A DNA stretch of 5,979 nt from an uncultured Chitinophagaceae bacterium (GTDB lineage: Bacteria > Bacteroidota > Bacteroidia > Chitinophagales > Chitinophagaceae): assembly GCA_946885335.1 (NCBI GenBank), contig CAMPGG010000211.1:1-5979 (forward strand), read 5' to 3'. The notes under the pieces are model-generated. The model did no database searches and was not told the DNA's origin. It was given only the letters and a program-made list of their open reading frames with translations. Both the position numbers and the translations under genes were made by a program. Positions 1 to 5,979 of this stretch are shown here, in pieces. The stretch's first letter is position 1. Each line of letters starts with the position of its first letter.

Positions 1-141
1 ATAAAATGAAAACCTAATCAAGATATTTAACTTAAGTCTATGGCCAGGTTCAAAATGTTTTTTGCTCCTCTTACAGATTTGCTGACTATATCTGAATATC
101 TGTCTGGTAGTTGATATCAAGTGCAGCGTCCATCACATATT

Positions 142-169
142 AACAGGGAATTGCTGAAACTGTTTTTTT
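142..169 (+). terminator. Weak candidate intrinsic terminator
   Basis: AACAG (142-146) can pair with CTGTT (160-164), and the second arm runs into seven T residues (163-169). The stem is only 5 bp with a 13-base loop, so the hairpin is weak. It could end transcription of a plus-strand gene left of the window, but no such gene is visible, and an AT-rich spacer yields such arrangements by chance. Confidence 0.2.
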
Positions 170-212
170 AGTAAACATCTTATTCTCGCTTTGTACTTGC
201 TCGCGTCAGCTA

Positions 213-224
213 ACAGGTACCTGT
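213..224. repeat. 12-bp perfect palindrome
   Basis: ACAGGTACCTGT is its own reverse complement. It lies about 140 bp before the preferred start of the sigma gene and could be an operator half-site pair. Its flanks do not extend the symmetry. A 12-bp palindrome is expected roughly once in a window this long, so its placement in the non-coding leader is the only thing in its favour. Confidence 0.25.
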
Positions 225-362
225 AAACGAACGATTTTTACATAGGCTACTACTTCAAAATAAATAAGTGTTTTATATTACTTCACTGCCTTCATTAAAT
301 TTTATTGATTTCAATTTCTTATTTTTAAGCTGATGTAAATATTGATAATAAGGTCGCTGGAT

Positions 363-944
363 ATGACGGAACATGAAGAACTTGAATTATTTAAACTTAT
401 AGCAGAAGGTAATGAAAGTGCCTTTAGTGAAGTGTTTCATGAATATAACAGCCGCCTGTTCATGGTCGTTTTAAAAATAACCAAATCTGAAAGCGAAGCT
501 GAGGAAATTATCCAAAACGTTTTTCTTAAACTTTGGTTGAACAGGCATAAACTTCATGAAATAGAAAACCCGGGAGCATGGTTATACAAAGTTGCTTCGA
601 ATTTAGCCCTTTCATTCTTGCGCTCAAAAGCAACCCAACTGCGTCACGAGAAAGTTTTGCAATGCCGACAGCTCAATCCACAGGACGATATACAGTTGCA
701 ACTTGAAGCCAAAGAAATTAAGAATCTTGTATCAACTGCAATTGAAGGCCTTCCCCCGGGTCGCAGAGAAGTATATATACTCAGCAGGCATGAAGGATTA
801 AACAGGATGGAAATTGCCAGCAGACTGGGTATTACTGAAAGCACTGTCAAAAATCAACTGGGTTCTGCACTGAAATTTATTCAACAATACATCAACCAAA
901 GAAATGGCGTTTCGCTGCCTGTCATTGTTCTTCTCCTTTTTTAA
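363..944 (+). CDS. ECF-family RNA polymerase sigma factor, FecI/RpoE-like (Bacteroidota type)
   Basis: This cytoplasmic sigma factor should direct RNA polymerase to a small set of promoters, most likely that of the SusC-type receptor operon beside it. From ATG 363 it has 193 residues, a normal ECF length. Region 2 spans about residues 21-90, with the core-binding/-10 helices (AEEIIQNVFLKLW at 46-58, then NPGAWLYKVASNLALSFLR). A short linker follows, then region 4 at about 115-177 with ELxxREVYILSRHEG-like and EIASRLGITESTVKNQL helix-turn-helix sequence. Regions 1.1 and 3 are absent, as in ECF factors. The last residues (PVIVLLLF) form a short hydrophobic tail, common in Bacteroidota members. 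The frame also opens at TTG 342, but ATG 363 is preferred: AAGG lies nine bases before it, and residues 1-20 match the usual ECF N-terminus. The FecR-type anti-sigma follows after 73 bp. Confidence 0.93.
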   Translation: MTEHEELELFKLIAEGNESAFSEVFHEYNSRLFMVVLKITKSESEAEEIIQNVFLKLWLNRHKLHEIENPGAWLYKVASNLALSFLRSKATQLRHEKVLQCRQLNPQDDIQLQLEAKEIKNLVSTAIEGLPPGRREVYILSRHEGLNRMEIASRLGITESTVKNQLGSALKFIQQYINQRNGVSLPVIVLLLF

Positions 945-975
945 ATAAATATTTTTTTCAACTTAATAGGACCTG

Positions 976-1006
976 CGGTTATCTGCAGCGTCATAATTAA
1001 TAACCG
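976..1006 (+). other. Intergenic hairpin between sigma and anti-sigma genes
   Basis: CGGTTAT (976-982) pairs perfectly with ATAACCG (1000-1006) around a 17-base loop. Five T residues (1011-1015) lie four bases after the stem and end just before the anti-sigma ATG at 1018. It could act as a partial terminator or an mRNA structure setting the sigma to anti-sigma ratio. The stem is A/T-rich apart from its CGG end and the loop is large, so stability is modest and the role is inference. Confidence 0.3.
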
Positions 1007-1017
1007 ATTGTTTTTAT

Positions 1018-2205
1018 ATGGAAGGAAAAATATATTATAGGTTTCTACTGGAAGGATATATGAATGGAACTGCTTCGGATGAAGAGATTGCTGATCTGTT
1101 CCAGGAAATAGGAAAAGGTGAAGATGATCAGGGCTGGAAAGAACTTATCCAGGAGATAGTACAGGATGCTGAAAAAAATCCAGAATATGATAAGAGCCGG
1201 TGGCATCCTATGTTACAAAATATTTTAGCGACTAACTCCAGCAATAATGAAAAAGGAAAAAAGGTTACGATGCAATGGAAATGGATGGCTGCGGCAGCTG
1301 TCATTTTGATTATAGCAACGGGGATAATTTATTTTTTGAAGAGTGGACCAGATGATCAAATAGTTAAATCTGTTCCTTCAGGTATTGATGTAGCAAGTGA
1401 TATAGCTCCTGGTATTGATAAAGCAATTCTAACTCTTGCTGATGGATCTACCATCATTTTGGATTCTACTGCCAAAGGCGCTATCACTACTCAGGGTAAT
1501 GTTACAGTAATTAATATGGAAGGTAAATTGGCCTACCAAAATGTTAATGCGGTTTCAGGTGAAGTGATGTACAATACTATTACAACTCCTCGTGGGGGAC
1601 AGTACCAGCTTATTTTGGCTGATGGAACTAAAGTATGGCTTAATGCTGCATCGTCTTTAAAATTTCCAACGGCATTTAATAGTAACGAAAGAAGAGTTGA
1701 ACTAAAAGGTGAAGGATATTTTGAAGTTGCGCATGACGAAAAAAAATCTTTTTGGGTAGATAACCGCAAAGGCTCTGTACAAGTTATAGGAACACATTTT
1801 AATATCAATGCTTATGATGATGAATCTACAATAAATACAACTTTACTTGAGGGAAGTATTAAAATTCATAGTGATCCTGCTTTTGTGATTTTAAAACCAG
1901 GACAACAGTCAGTTTTAAATGAGAAAGGAGAAATTAAAATTAATAAAGTTGTGGATGTAGAAGAAGTTATGGCATGGAAAAATGGAAATTTTCAATTTGG
2001 AGAGGCTATGACTATTCAAATGATCATGCGGCAGCTGGCCAGGTGGTATAATATCGAAGTTGAATACCAAACCGGATTGACTGGCCATGTGGGAGGCACC
2101 ATATCACGTAATGTAAATGTGTCAAAAGTATTAGCAATGATAGAAATGACCGGCGCAGTGAAGTTTAAGATAAATGGAAGAAAAGTAATTGTAATTCCCG
2201 GATAG
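1018..2205 (+). CDS. FecR-family anti-sigma factor, single-pass inner-membrane protein with C-terminal DUF4974
   Basis: This 395-residue protein is the likely partner of the preceding sigma factor: it holds the sigma at the inner membrane and answers to the outer-membrane receptor. Residues 1-85 form a cytoplasmic, acidic, helical sigma-binding region (YMNGTASDEEIADLF near the start). One membrane span lies at about 89-107 (WMAAAAVILIIATGIIYFL), with K82, K88 and K108 flanking it. The FecR domain covers about 188-283, with the family pattern TTPRGGQYQLILADGTKVWL followed by NAASSLKFP, GEGYFEVAHD and VIGTHFNINAY. A DUF4974 domain follows at about 325-393 (FQFGEAMTIQMIMRQLARWYNIEV onward). In known cell-surface signalling systems the C-terminal part contacts the receptor's STN domain. 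No Shine-Dalgarno site precedes ATG 1018, as is usual in this phylum. Length and domain order are typical. Substrate specificity cannot be read from it. Confidence 0.95.
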   Translation: MEGKIYYRFLLEGYMNGTASDEEIADLFQEIGKGEDDQGWKELIQEIVQDAEKNPEYDKSRWHPMLQNILATNSSNNEKGKKVTMQWKWMAAAAVILIIATGIIYFLKSGPDDQIVKSVPSGIDVASDIAPGIDKAILTLADGSTIILDSTAKGAITTQGNVTVINMEGKLAYQNVNAVSGEVMYNTITTPRGGQYQLILADGTKVWLNAASSLKFPTAFNSNERRVELKGEGYFEVAHDEKKSFWVDNRKGSVQVIGTHFNINAYDDESTINTTLLEGSIKIHSDPAFVILKPGQQSVLNEKGEIKINKVVDVEEVMAWKNGNFQFGEAMTIQMIMRQLARWYNIEVEYQTGLTGHVGGTISRNVNVSKVLAMIEMTGAVKFKINGRKVIVIPG

Positions 2206-2233
2206 AAATTATTAAAAAACTTTTAGTTAATGC

Positions 2234-2266
2234 AAAAAAAACCGGAAGTGGGTCAAGCACTTCCGG
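2234..2266 (-). terminator. Strong intrinsic terminator on the minus strand
   Basis: CCGGAAGTG (2242-2250) and CACTTCCGG (2258-2266) form a perfect 9-bp, G+C-rich stem with a 7-base loop. On the plus strand the stem is preceded by eight A residues (2234-2241). Read on the minus strand, this is a hairpin followed directly by eight T residues, the textbook form of an intrinsic terminator. On the plus strand the bases after the stem (ATGGTCTTATTG) are a poor T-tract, so it is a weak terminator at best for the anti-sigma transcript. No minus-strand protein gene ends here, which points to a non-coding transcript. Confidence 0.6.
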
Positions 2267-2270
2267 ATGG

Positions 2271-2292
2271 TCTTATTGCATTTGCGATAAGA
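2271..2292 (+). other. Second hairpin in the receptor leader
   Basis: TCTTATTGC (2271-2279) pairs with GCGATAAGA (2284-2292) around a 4-base loop. One of the nine pairs is G-U in plus-strand RNA; the minus-strand copy has a C-A mismatch there, so the fold suits plus-strand RNA slightly better. It begins four bases after the 9-bp stem at 2242-2266, giving two tandem hairpins. Possible roles are stabilising the 3' end of the anti-sigma mRNA or structuring the receptor leader. Confidence 0.4.
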
Positions 2293-2338
2293 CATTCGTT
2301 CAGGCTATTAGCTAAAACAATCACCAAAGACTGATTTT

Positions 2339-2368
2339 CAAAGGTTAACTGCATTGCAGAAAACCAAA
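2339..2368 (-). promoter_or_regulatory. Candidate minus-strand promoter with a palindrome in its spacer
   Basis: Read on the minus strand, TTTG (2368-2365) is followed after 18 bases by AACCTTTG (2346-2339). The Bacteroidota housekeeping promoter is TTG or TTTG, 17-23 bp, TAnnTTTG, so this matches with a single mismatch (A for the first T) and correct spacing. Transcription would start near 2331-2334 and run toward the terminator at 2266-2234. The spacer contains the inverted repeat CTGCA-T-TGCAG (2349-2359), which could be a repressor site. Near-matches are not rare in AT-rich DNA, so the call leans on the matching terminator. Confidence 0.3.
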
Positions 2369-2403
2369 TGAAGCTTATTGTGTAACCTAAACAACTCAAA
2401 ACT

Positions 2404-5400
2404 ATGCTTTTTAGAGATCTCTGCAAACCCTTTGCCTTAGTATCGGGTAGTATCCAGGTTCTAACGCAAAGAGTTCAATGGAAAAAACTCCTGTGTGTTA
2501 TGAAATTAACTGCTGTAATTCTGTTAGCTGCCTGCCTGCAGGTAAGCGCAAAAGGAAATGCTCAACAAATTTCCATTTCTGAGAAGAATGTTTCTCTTCA
2601 AAAGGTATTTAAACAAATGCAAAAGCAGAGTGGCTATAATTTTCTTTATAGCTATGAAGTGCTGCAACAGGCAGGTAAAGTTAATATTCAAATTAACAAT
2701 GCAAGCCTTGAAGAGGCACTAAAGGAATGTTTGAGAGATAAGCCTCTTGAATATTCAATTGTTGAAAAGACAGTTGTTATAAAACCTATCCATTTACCAG
2801 ATGCCGGAGCAGATAAAAAGTTAACGTTACCTCCTCCTGTTAATGTAAGAGGCAGGATAGTTAATGAAGCAGGAGAGCCAGTTGAAGGAGTAAGTGTGCA
2901 AGTTAAAGGAACGGGAATTGGTACCAAAACAAATACGAATGGTGAGTTTTCATTAAACGGGATTGATGAAAGAGCTACACTGATATTTACCAGTGTAAAC
3001 ATGGAGTCAAAGGAAATGCAGTTGAACGGTCAGAGCAACCTGGGAATAATTAGTTTGCAAACAAAGGTATCTGCTTTAGAAGATGTAGTAATCAATACGG
3101 GATATCAGAATATCTCCAGGGAAAGAGCTACGGGTTCATTTAATGTAGTAACCAGGGAACAATTAGAAAAACCTTCAACAAATATTGCATCAAGGTTAAT
3201 TGGTACAACAGCTGGGATGCAGGCGAATTTAGATGTGGATGGTAATCCAACATTTGAAATCCGTGGACAGACTACTTTATATGGTATAGGCTCACCTTTG
3301 GTTGTAGTGGATGGTTTTCCAATTCAGGGTGATTTCAGCACTATCAATCCAAATGATGTTGAAAGCGTGACTGTTTTAAAAGATGCAGCCGCAGCGTCCA
3401 TTTGGGGTGCCCGTGCTGCCAATGGAGTTATTGTTGTTGTCACACGTAAGGCACGCAAAGGTGTTCCGCTAAAAATCGAATTTTCAACATTCACCCGTAT
3501 TGGTCAAAAGTTTGATATAGATTATGTACGTCCGCTTGCATCATCAGCGGAAACGGTTGCTTATGAGCAAATGGCCTTTAATAAATGGAGTGCCCGAACA
3601 AACTCAGGAGCATTTAGTACAAATTATAGTAAACAATGGTCTCTGGCTACTGTGGCATTGAGTGAATACGAATTAGGATTTATAACTGCAGCCCAGAGAG
3701 ACGCTGAATTAGCAAAATTGAGTTCACAGGATAACCGACAACAATTATCAGATAACCTTTTAGCTAATCCTGCTACACAGCAATACAATTTAAACCTGTT
3801 TAGTTCTTCTGACAGGATGATCAATGCGCTTTCACTCATGTATGAAAGTAACCAGTCAAATTTCAAGGAAACAACCAATAAAAGGTATATGGTTAATTAC
3901 AGAACCACAGCCAATGTATTTAAATGGTTGGATTTTAATTTATCCGGAATGTTCCAGTACAGGGAAGCTGACAACAATGGAGTAGACCTGGGTGATTTGC
4001 AAGATATATCTCCGTATGAAATGTTGAAGAATCCAGATGGATCATTAACAAACATCCATAAATATTATTGGCCAATTATGGAAAGATATGTGCCAATGCA
4101 ATTATTTCCATATGCAGATTGGACATATAATCCAATTAACGAAATTGCAAACAGGGATCTGACTTCAACCAATTTAAATACCAGAATCCAGGCAGGTTTA
4201 ACTTTTAAAGTATTAAAAGGATTATCGTTTGATTCAAAAGTACAGTACGAATTATACAATACATTTAACCGCAATCATTATAACGATCAAACACATTATG
4301 TAAGAGACCTTGTAAACCGTGCAGTAAGCTGGGACCAGGCAACGGATGAAATTCAATTGAATGTTCCTAAAGGGGGGATACTAACACAAAACCGTTCAAA
4401 AGCTTCAACTTATAATTTCAGAAACCAGTTGAATTTTAACCGGAGTTTTCTTGACAAGCATGATGTTAATTTCGTTGGTGGTTCTGAAATAAATAATATC
4501 TCTACCGAAGGATTTAACCATCCTACTACATACGGTTACAATGATGAAACATTAACAGTCGGTACTTTTCCCAATGGACCAGGCGGTACATTCTTCCCTA
4601 TTAAAAATTGGTTGGGTAGTAATCAGACATTTGCATATACCAATTCTTTTTCCTATCGCACTGAAAGGTATTTTTCAGTTTTTGGAAATCTTGCATATAC
4701 TTATAATAAGAAGTATACAGTATCCGGAAGCTACAGAACAGATGCGTCAAACCTGATTACAGATGACCCCAAATACAGGTATGATCCATTTTGGTCAGTA
4801 GGTTTTGGCTGGCAGGTTTATAAAGAGGATTTTATGAAGGACGTACTATGGGTTGACCGGTTGAATTTCAGGGCTACCTATGGTTACAATGGTAATGTTG
4901 ACAGATCAACAGCATTTATGCCTTTAATATCTACAACATCATCGCCTAATGTTTATACTAATAATTATACAGCATCAATTTCAAGTTATGGTAATCCAAC
5001 ATTGCGCTGGGAAAAAACTGGAACACTTAATATTGGAATTGATTATTCTCTTTTACGTGGAAAGCTTTTCGGTAAAATTGATCTATACAATAAATCCGGA
5101 AAGGACCTGATAGCACAATTATCTATTCCGGCAGTTAACGGAACAACTTCCCAAAAATTGAATAATGCCGCGATGACCAATAAAGGAATTGAATTGGAAT
5201 TAGGTACATTCTTACCTATTCGCGGAAATAATATATCATGGCGCGGTAGTCTTAATTTCTCTTATAATAAAAACACCATCACAGATTTGTTTATTGCGAA
5301 TTATGCAGCATCCACATTATATGGTGATGGTACGGGTTCTTATGTGGAAGGGGAAGATGCTAATTCTACCTGGCGATTTATTTACGATGGTATATTGAAT

Positions 5401-5979
5401 ACACAGCCAATGGTGCAGGGACCCAAAGGAACTCAATTTGATTTTGGTGCTTTTACACCGGGTGATGGCAGAGAATATATGATTAATACAGGAACAAGAG
5501 TGGCCCCATATACCCTTGGTTTTATTAACTCCTTCAATATTTATGATTTTAATTTTTCATTTATCATCACTGGGAAATTCGGTCACGTGTTTCAAAAAAC
5601 CGGGTTTAATTATCCACCAACATGGACATCAAGGGTACTGCCAAACAGCAGGTTATCAGAAGTTATGAATGGGGATCCTATGAAGATTGTTCCATTACCT
5701 ATGAATGATATTGAACCAAGGTATTATTTCTGGGATCGCTTTCATCAAAACTTAAGTTACCTGATTGAAAATGCCTCTCATTTAAGAATGCAGGAAGTTA
5801 ATTTAAACTACAACCTGCCGCAAAGTGCATTATCACGGTTTAATATCAACAGGTTGAATGTTTATATACAGGGAAATGATTTGTTTACCATAATGGCCAA
5901 CGATGCTGGAGAAGATCCTGAATACCCACTTGGTACTATGAACCCTCAACCGAAACTAACATTAGGCTTAAGGCTGGAA
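2404..5979 (+). CDS. SusC/RagA-family TonB-dependent outer-membrane receptor with STN signalling domain (3' end cut by window edge)
   Basis: The frame is open for 1192 codons to the window edge without a stop. The protein should import a ligand, probably captured by a SusD-like lipoprotein, using TonB energy, and also signal to the anti-sigma factor. Order: N-terminal extension (1-32); signal peptide from M33 (hydrophobic core to about A49, cleavage probably near A53-Q54); STN domain (about 56-128), which marks signalling receptors; carboxypeptidase-like beta-sandwich (about 146-215); TonB-box-like LEDVVINTG (225-233); plug (about 240-350) with RERATGSF, IRGQTTLY (286-293), PLVVVDGFPIQG and KDAAAASIWGARAANG (326-341), the SusC signature; then the beta-barrel. 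The last residues seen, LTLGLRLE, match a final strand that normally ends in an aromatic residue, so probably only that codon and the stop are missing. ATG 2500 (M33) is an alternative start. The substrate is unknown. Confidence 0.95.
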   Translation, partial: MLFRDLCKPFALVSGSIQVLTQRVQWKKLLCVMKLTAVILLAACLQVSAKGNAQQISISEKNVSLQKVFKQMQKQSGYNFLYSYEVLQQAGKVNIQINNASLEEALKECLRDKPLEYSIVEKTVVIKPIHLPDAGADKKLTLPPPVNVRGRIVNEAGEPVEGVSVQVKGTGIGTKTNTNGEFSLNGIDERATLIFTSVNMESKEMQLNGQSNLGIISLQTKVSALEDVVINTGYQNISRERATGSFNVVTREQLEKPSTNIASRLIGTTAGMQANLDVDGNPTFEIRGQTTLYGIGSPLVVVDGFPIQGDFSTINPNDVESVTVLKDAAAASIWGARAANGVIVVVTRKARKGVPLKIEFSTFTRIGQKFDIDYVRPLASSAETVAYEQMAFNKWSARTNSGAFSTNYSKQWSLATVALSEYELGFITAAQRDAELAKLSSQDNRQQLSDNLLANPATQQYNLNLFSSSDRMINALSLMYESNQSNFKETTNKRYMVNYRTTANVFKWLDFNLSGMFQYREADNNGVDLGDLQDISPYEMLKNPDGSLTNIHKYYWPIMERYVPMQLFPYADWTYNPINEIANRDLTSTNLNTRIQAGLTFKVLKGLSFDSKVQYELYNTFNRNHYNDQTHYVRDLVNRAVSWDQATDEIQLNVPKGGILTQNRSKASTYNFRNQLNFNRSFLDKHDVNFVGGSEINNISTEGFNHPTTYGYNDETLTVGTFPNGPGGTFFPIKNWLGSNQTFAYTNSFSYRTERYFSVFGNLAYTYNKKYTVSGSYRTDASNLITDDPKYRYDPFWSVGFGWQVYKEDFMKDVLWVDRLNFRATYGYNGNVDRSTAFMPLISTTSSPNVYTNNYTASISSYGNPTLRWEKTGTLNIGIDYSLLRGKLFGKIDLYNKSGKDLIAQLSIPAVNGTTSQKLNNAAMTNKGIELELGTFLPIRGNNISWRGSLNFSYNKNTITDLFIANYAASTLYGDGTGSYVEGEDANSTWRFIYDGILNTQPMVQGPKGTQFDFGAFTPGDGREYMINTGTRVAPYTLGFINSFNIYDFNFSFIITGKFGHVFQKTGFNYPPTWTSRVLPNSRLSEVMNGDPMKIVPLPMNDIEPRYYFWDRFHQNLSYLIENASHLRMQEVNLNYNLPQSALSRFNINRLNVYIQGNDLFTIMANDAGEDPEYPLGTMNPQPKLTLGLRLE

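Larger units (their letters stand above)
1..341. other. AT-rich non-coding region upstream of the sigma factor gene
   Basis: Stops occur early and often in all six frames, so I see no gene or gene fragment here. The stretch holds a weak hairpin followed by seven T residues (142-169), a 12-bp perfect palindrome (213-224), and a very AT-rich tail from about 240 to 341 that is the likely place for a promoter. I looked for the Bacteroidota housekeeping promoter (TTG or TTTG, 17-23 bp, TAnnTTTG) on the plus strand and found no match good enough to call. Confidence 0.6.
2234..2333 (-). ncRNA. Candidate cis-antisense small RNA opposite the receptor leader (DonS-like position)
   Basis: A minus-strand transcript of about 100 nt is bounded by a near-consensus promoter at 2339-2368 and the strong terminator at 2234-2266. 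It would be fully complementary to the mRNA leader about 70-170 bases before the receptor ATG. Predicted folds in 5' to 3' order are a small stem near 2319-2336 (the 5' end may cut into it), an imperfect stem at 2271-2292 with one C-A mismatch, and the terminator hairpin. From memory, DonS-type RNAs in Bacteroides lie in the same anti-sigma to susC interval on the opposite strand and repress the operon. The 5' end is estimated from promoter geometry. Existence and function are inferred. Confidence 0.35.
2206..2403. promoter_or_regulatory. Structured leader between anti-sigma and receptor genes
   Basis: This 198-bp gap should contain the sigma-dependent promoter and the 5' leader of the receptor mRNA. 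No known consensus lets me place that promoter. It holds three inverted repeats: a 9-bp perfect stem (2242-2266), a second 9-bp stem with one G-U pair (2271-2292), and CTGCA-T-TGCAG (2349-2359). In addition AGGTTA (2342-2347) can pair with TAACCT (2383-2388), enclosing the last of these. The 16 bases before the receptor ATG are A/C-rich with no Shine-Dalgarno site. Confidence 0.5.

Noticed and set aside
644..850. Minus-strand open frame of 68 codons inside the sigma factor gene
   Set aside because: It lies wholly opposite the conserved sigma domains, has no family resemblance and no independent signals; it is a shadow frame.
1533..1808. Minus-strand open frame of 91 codons inside the anti-sigma gene
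   Set aside because: It is fully opposite the conserved FecR domain, and its composition is that expected of an antisense reading of a coding gene.
2206..2403. Invertible promoter or recombinase site based on the inverted repeats
   Set aside because: The repeats are separated by only 1-7 bases, so they cannot flank an invertible segment, and no recombinase gene is in the window.
2524..2535. LAAC lipobox-like residues (41-44) in the receptor signal peptide, suggesting a lipoprotein
   Set aside because: The sequence after the cysteine (LQVSAKG) lacks the acidic residues of Bacteroidota surface lipoproteins, the same ACLQVSA pattern is usual in SusC signal peptides, and the rest is a beta-barrel receptor.
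2688..3002. Minus-strand open frame of 104 codons opposite the STN and beta-sandwich domains of the receptor
   Set aside because: It has a low-complexity, S/T/P/L-rich translation typical of antisense frames. The plus frame here is clearly the real gene.
3624..4274. Two minus-strand open frames (3624-3878 and 4065-4274) opposite the receptor barrel
   Set aside because: Both are short and sit within the uninterrupted receptor frame, with no recognisable domains or start signals.
4372..4377. Run of six G residues after AAA in the receptor gene, as a possible slippage or phase-variation site
   Set aside because: The reading frame (CCT AAA GGG GGG ATA) does not place a proper slippery heptamer, the run is short, and the frame is intact on both sides.
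4574..4756. Plus-strand 60-codon frame within the receptor gene
   Set aside because: It overlaps the barrel coding sequence in another frame and has no ribosome site or family match.

Overview
The window looks like a piece of a Bacteroidota chromosome, most likely from the Chitinophagia/Sphingobacteriia side of the phylum. This rests on low G+C, a lack of Shine-Dalgarno sites, the gene order ECF sigma factor - FecR-type anti-sigma - SusC/RagA-type TonB-dependent receptor, and family signatures such as the receptor's VINTGYQ...RERATGSF segment and its MKLTAVILLAACLQVSA-type signal peptide. The genus is an inference; no ribosomal RNA or other taxonomic marker is present.

Layout: positions 1-341 are AT-rich and non-coding, with stops in all frames, one weak terminator-like hairpin and one 12-bp palindrome. 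An ECF sigma factor follows (best start 363, end 944). A 73-bp gap then holds a 7-bp-stem hairpin, and a FecR-family anti-sigma factor with one membrane span runs 1018-2205. A 198-bp gap (2206-2403) is rich in inverted repeats. From 2404 to the right edge, one uninterrupted reading frame of 1192 codons encodes a SusC/RagA outer-membrane transporter with an N-terminal STN signalling domain. Its stop codon lies just outside the window, and the sequence seen ends as the last beta-strand should, so probably only one or two codons are missing.

How the genes work together (known for these families, inferred here): substrate binding at the outer-membrane receptor is passed by its periplasmic STN domain to the periplasmic part of the FecR protein. 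This releases or activates the sigma factor, which then directs RNA polymerase to the receptor operon. A SusD-like lipoprotein is expected directly downstream, outside the window. The substrate cannot be read from the sequence.

The most interesting observation is in the 2206-2403 gap. A strong hairpin followed by eight T residues reads as an intrinsic terminator on the minus strand, although no minus-strand gene is present. About 75-100 bp away on the same strand is a near-consensus Bacteroidota promoter. Together they outline a possible cis-antisense small RNA of about 100 nt opposite the receptor leader, in the same place as the DonS-type RNAs described for sigma/anti-sigma-controlled glycan loci in Bacteroides. 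This is a prediction, not a demonstrated gene. The three protein genes are otherwise ordinary members of known families.
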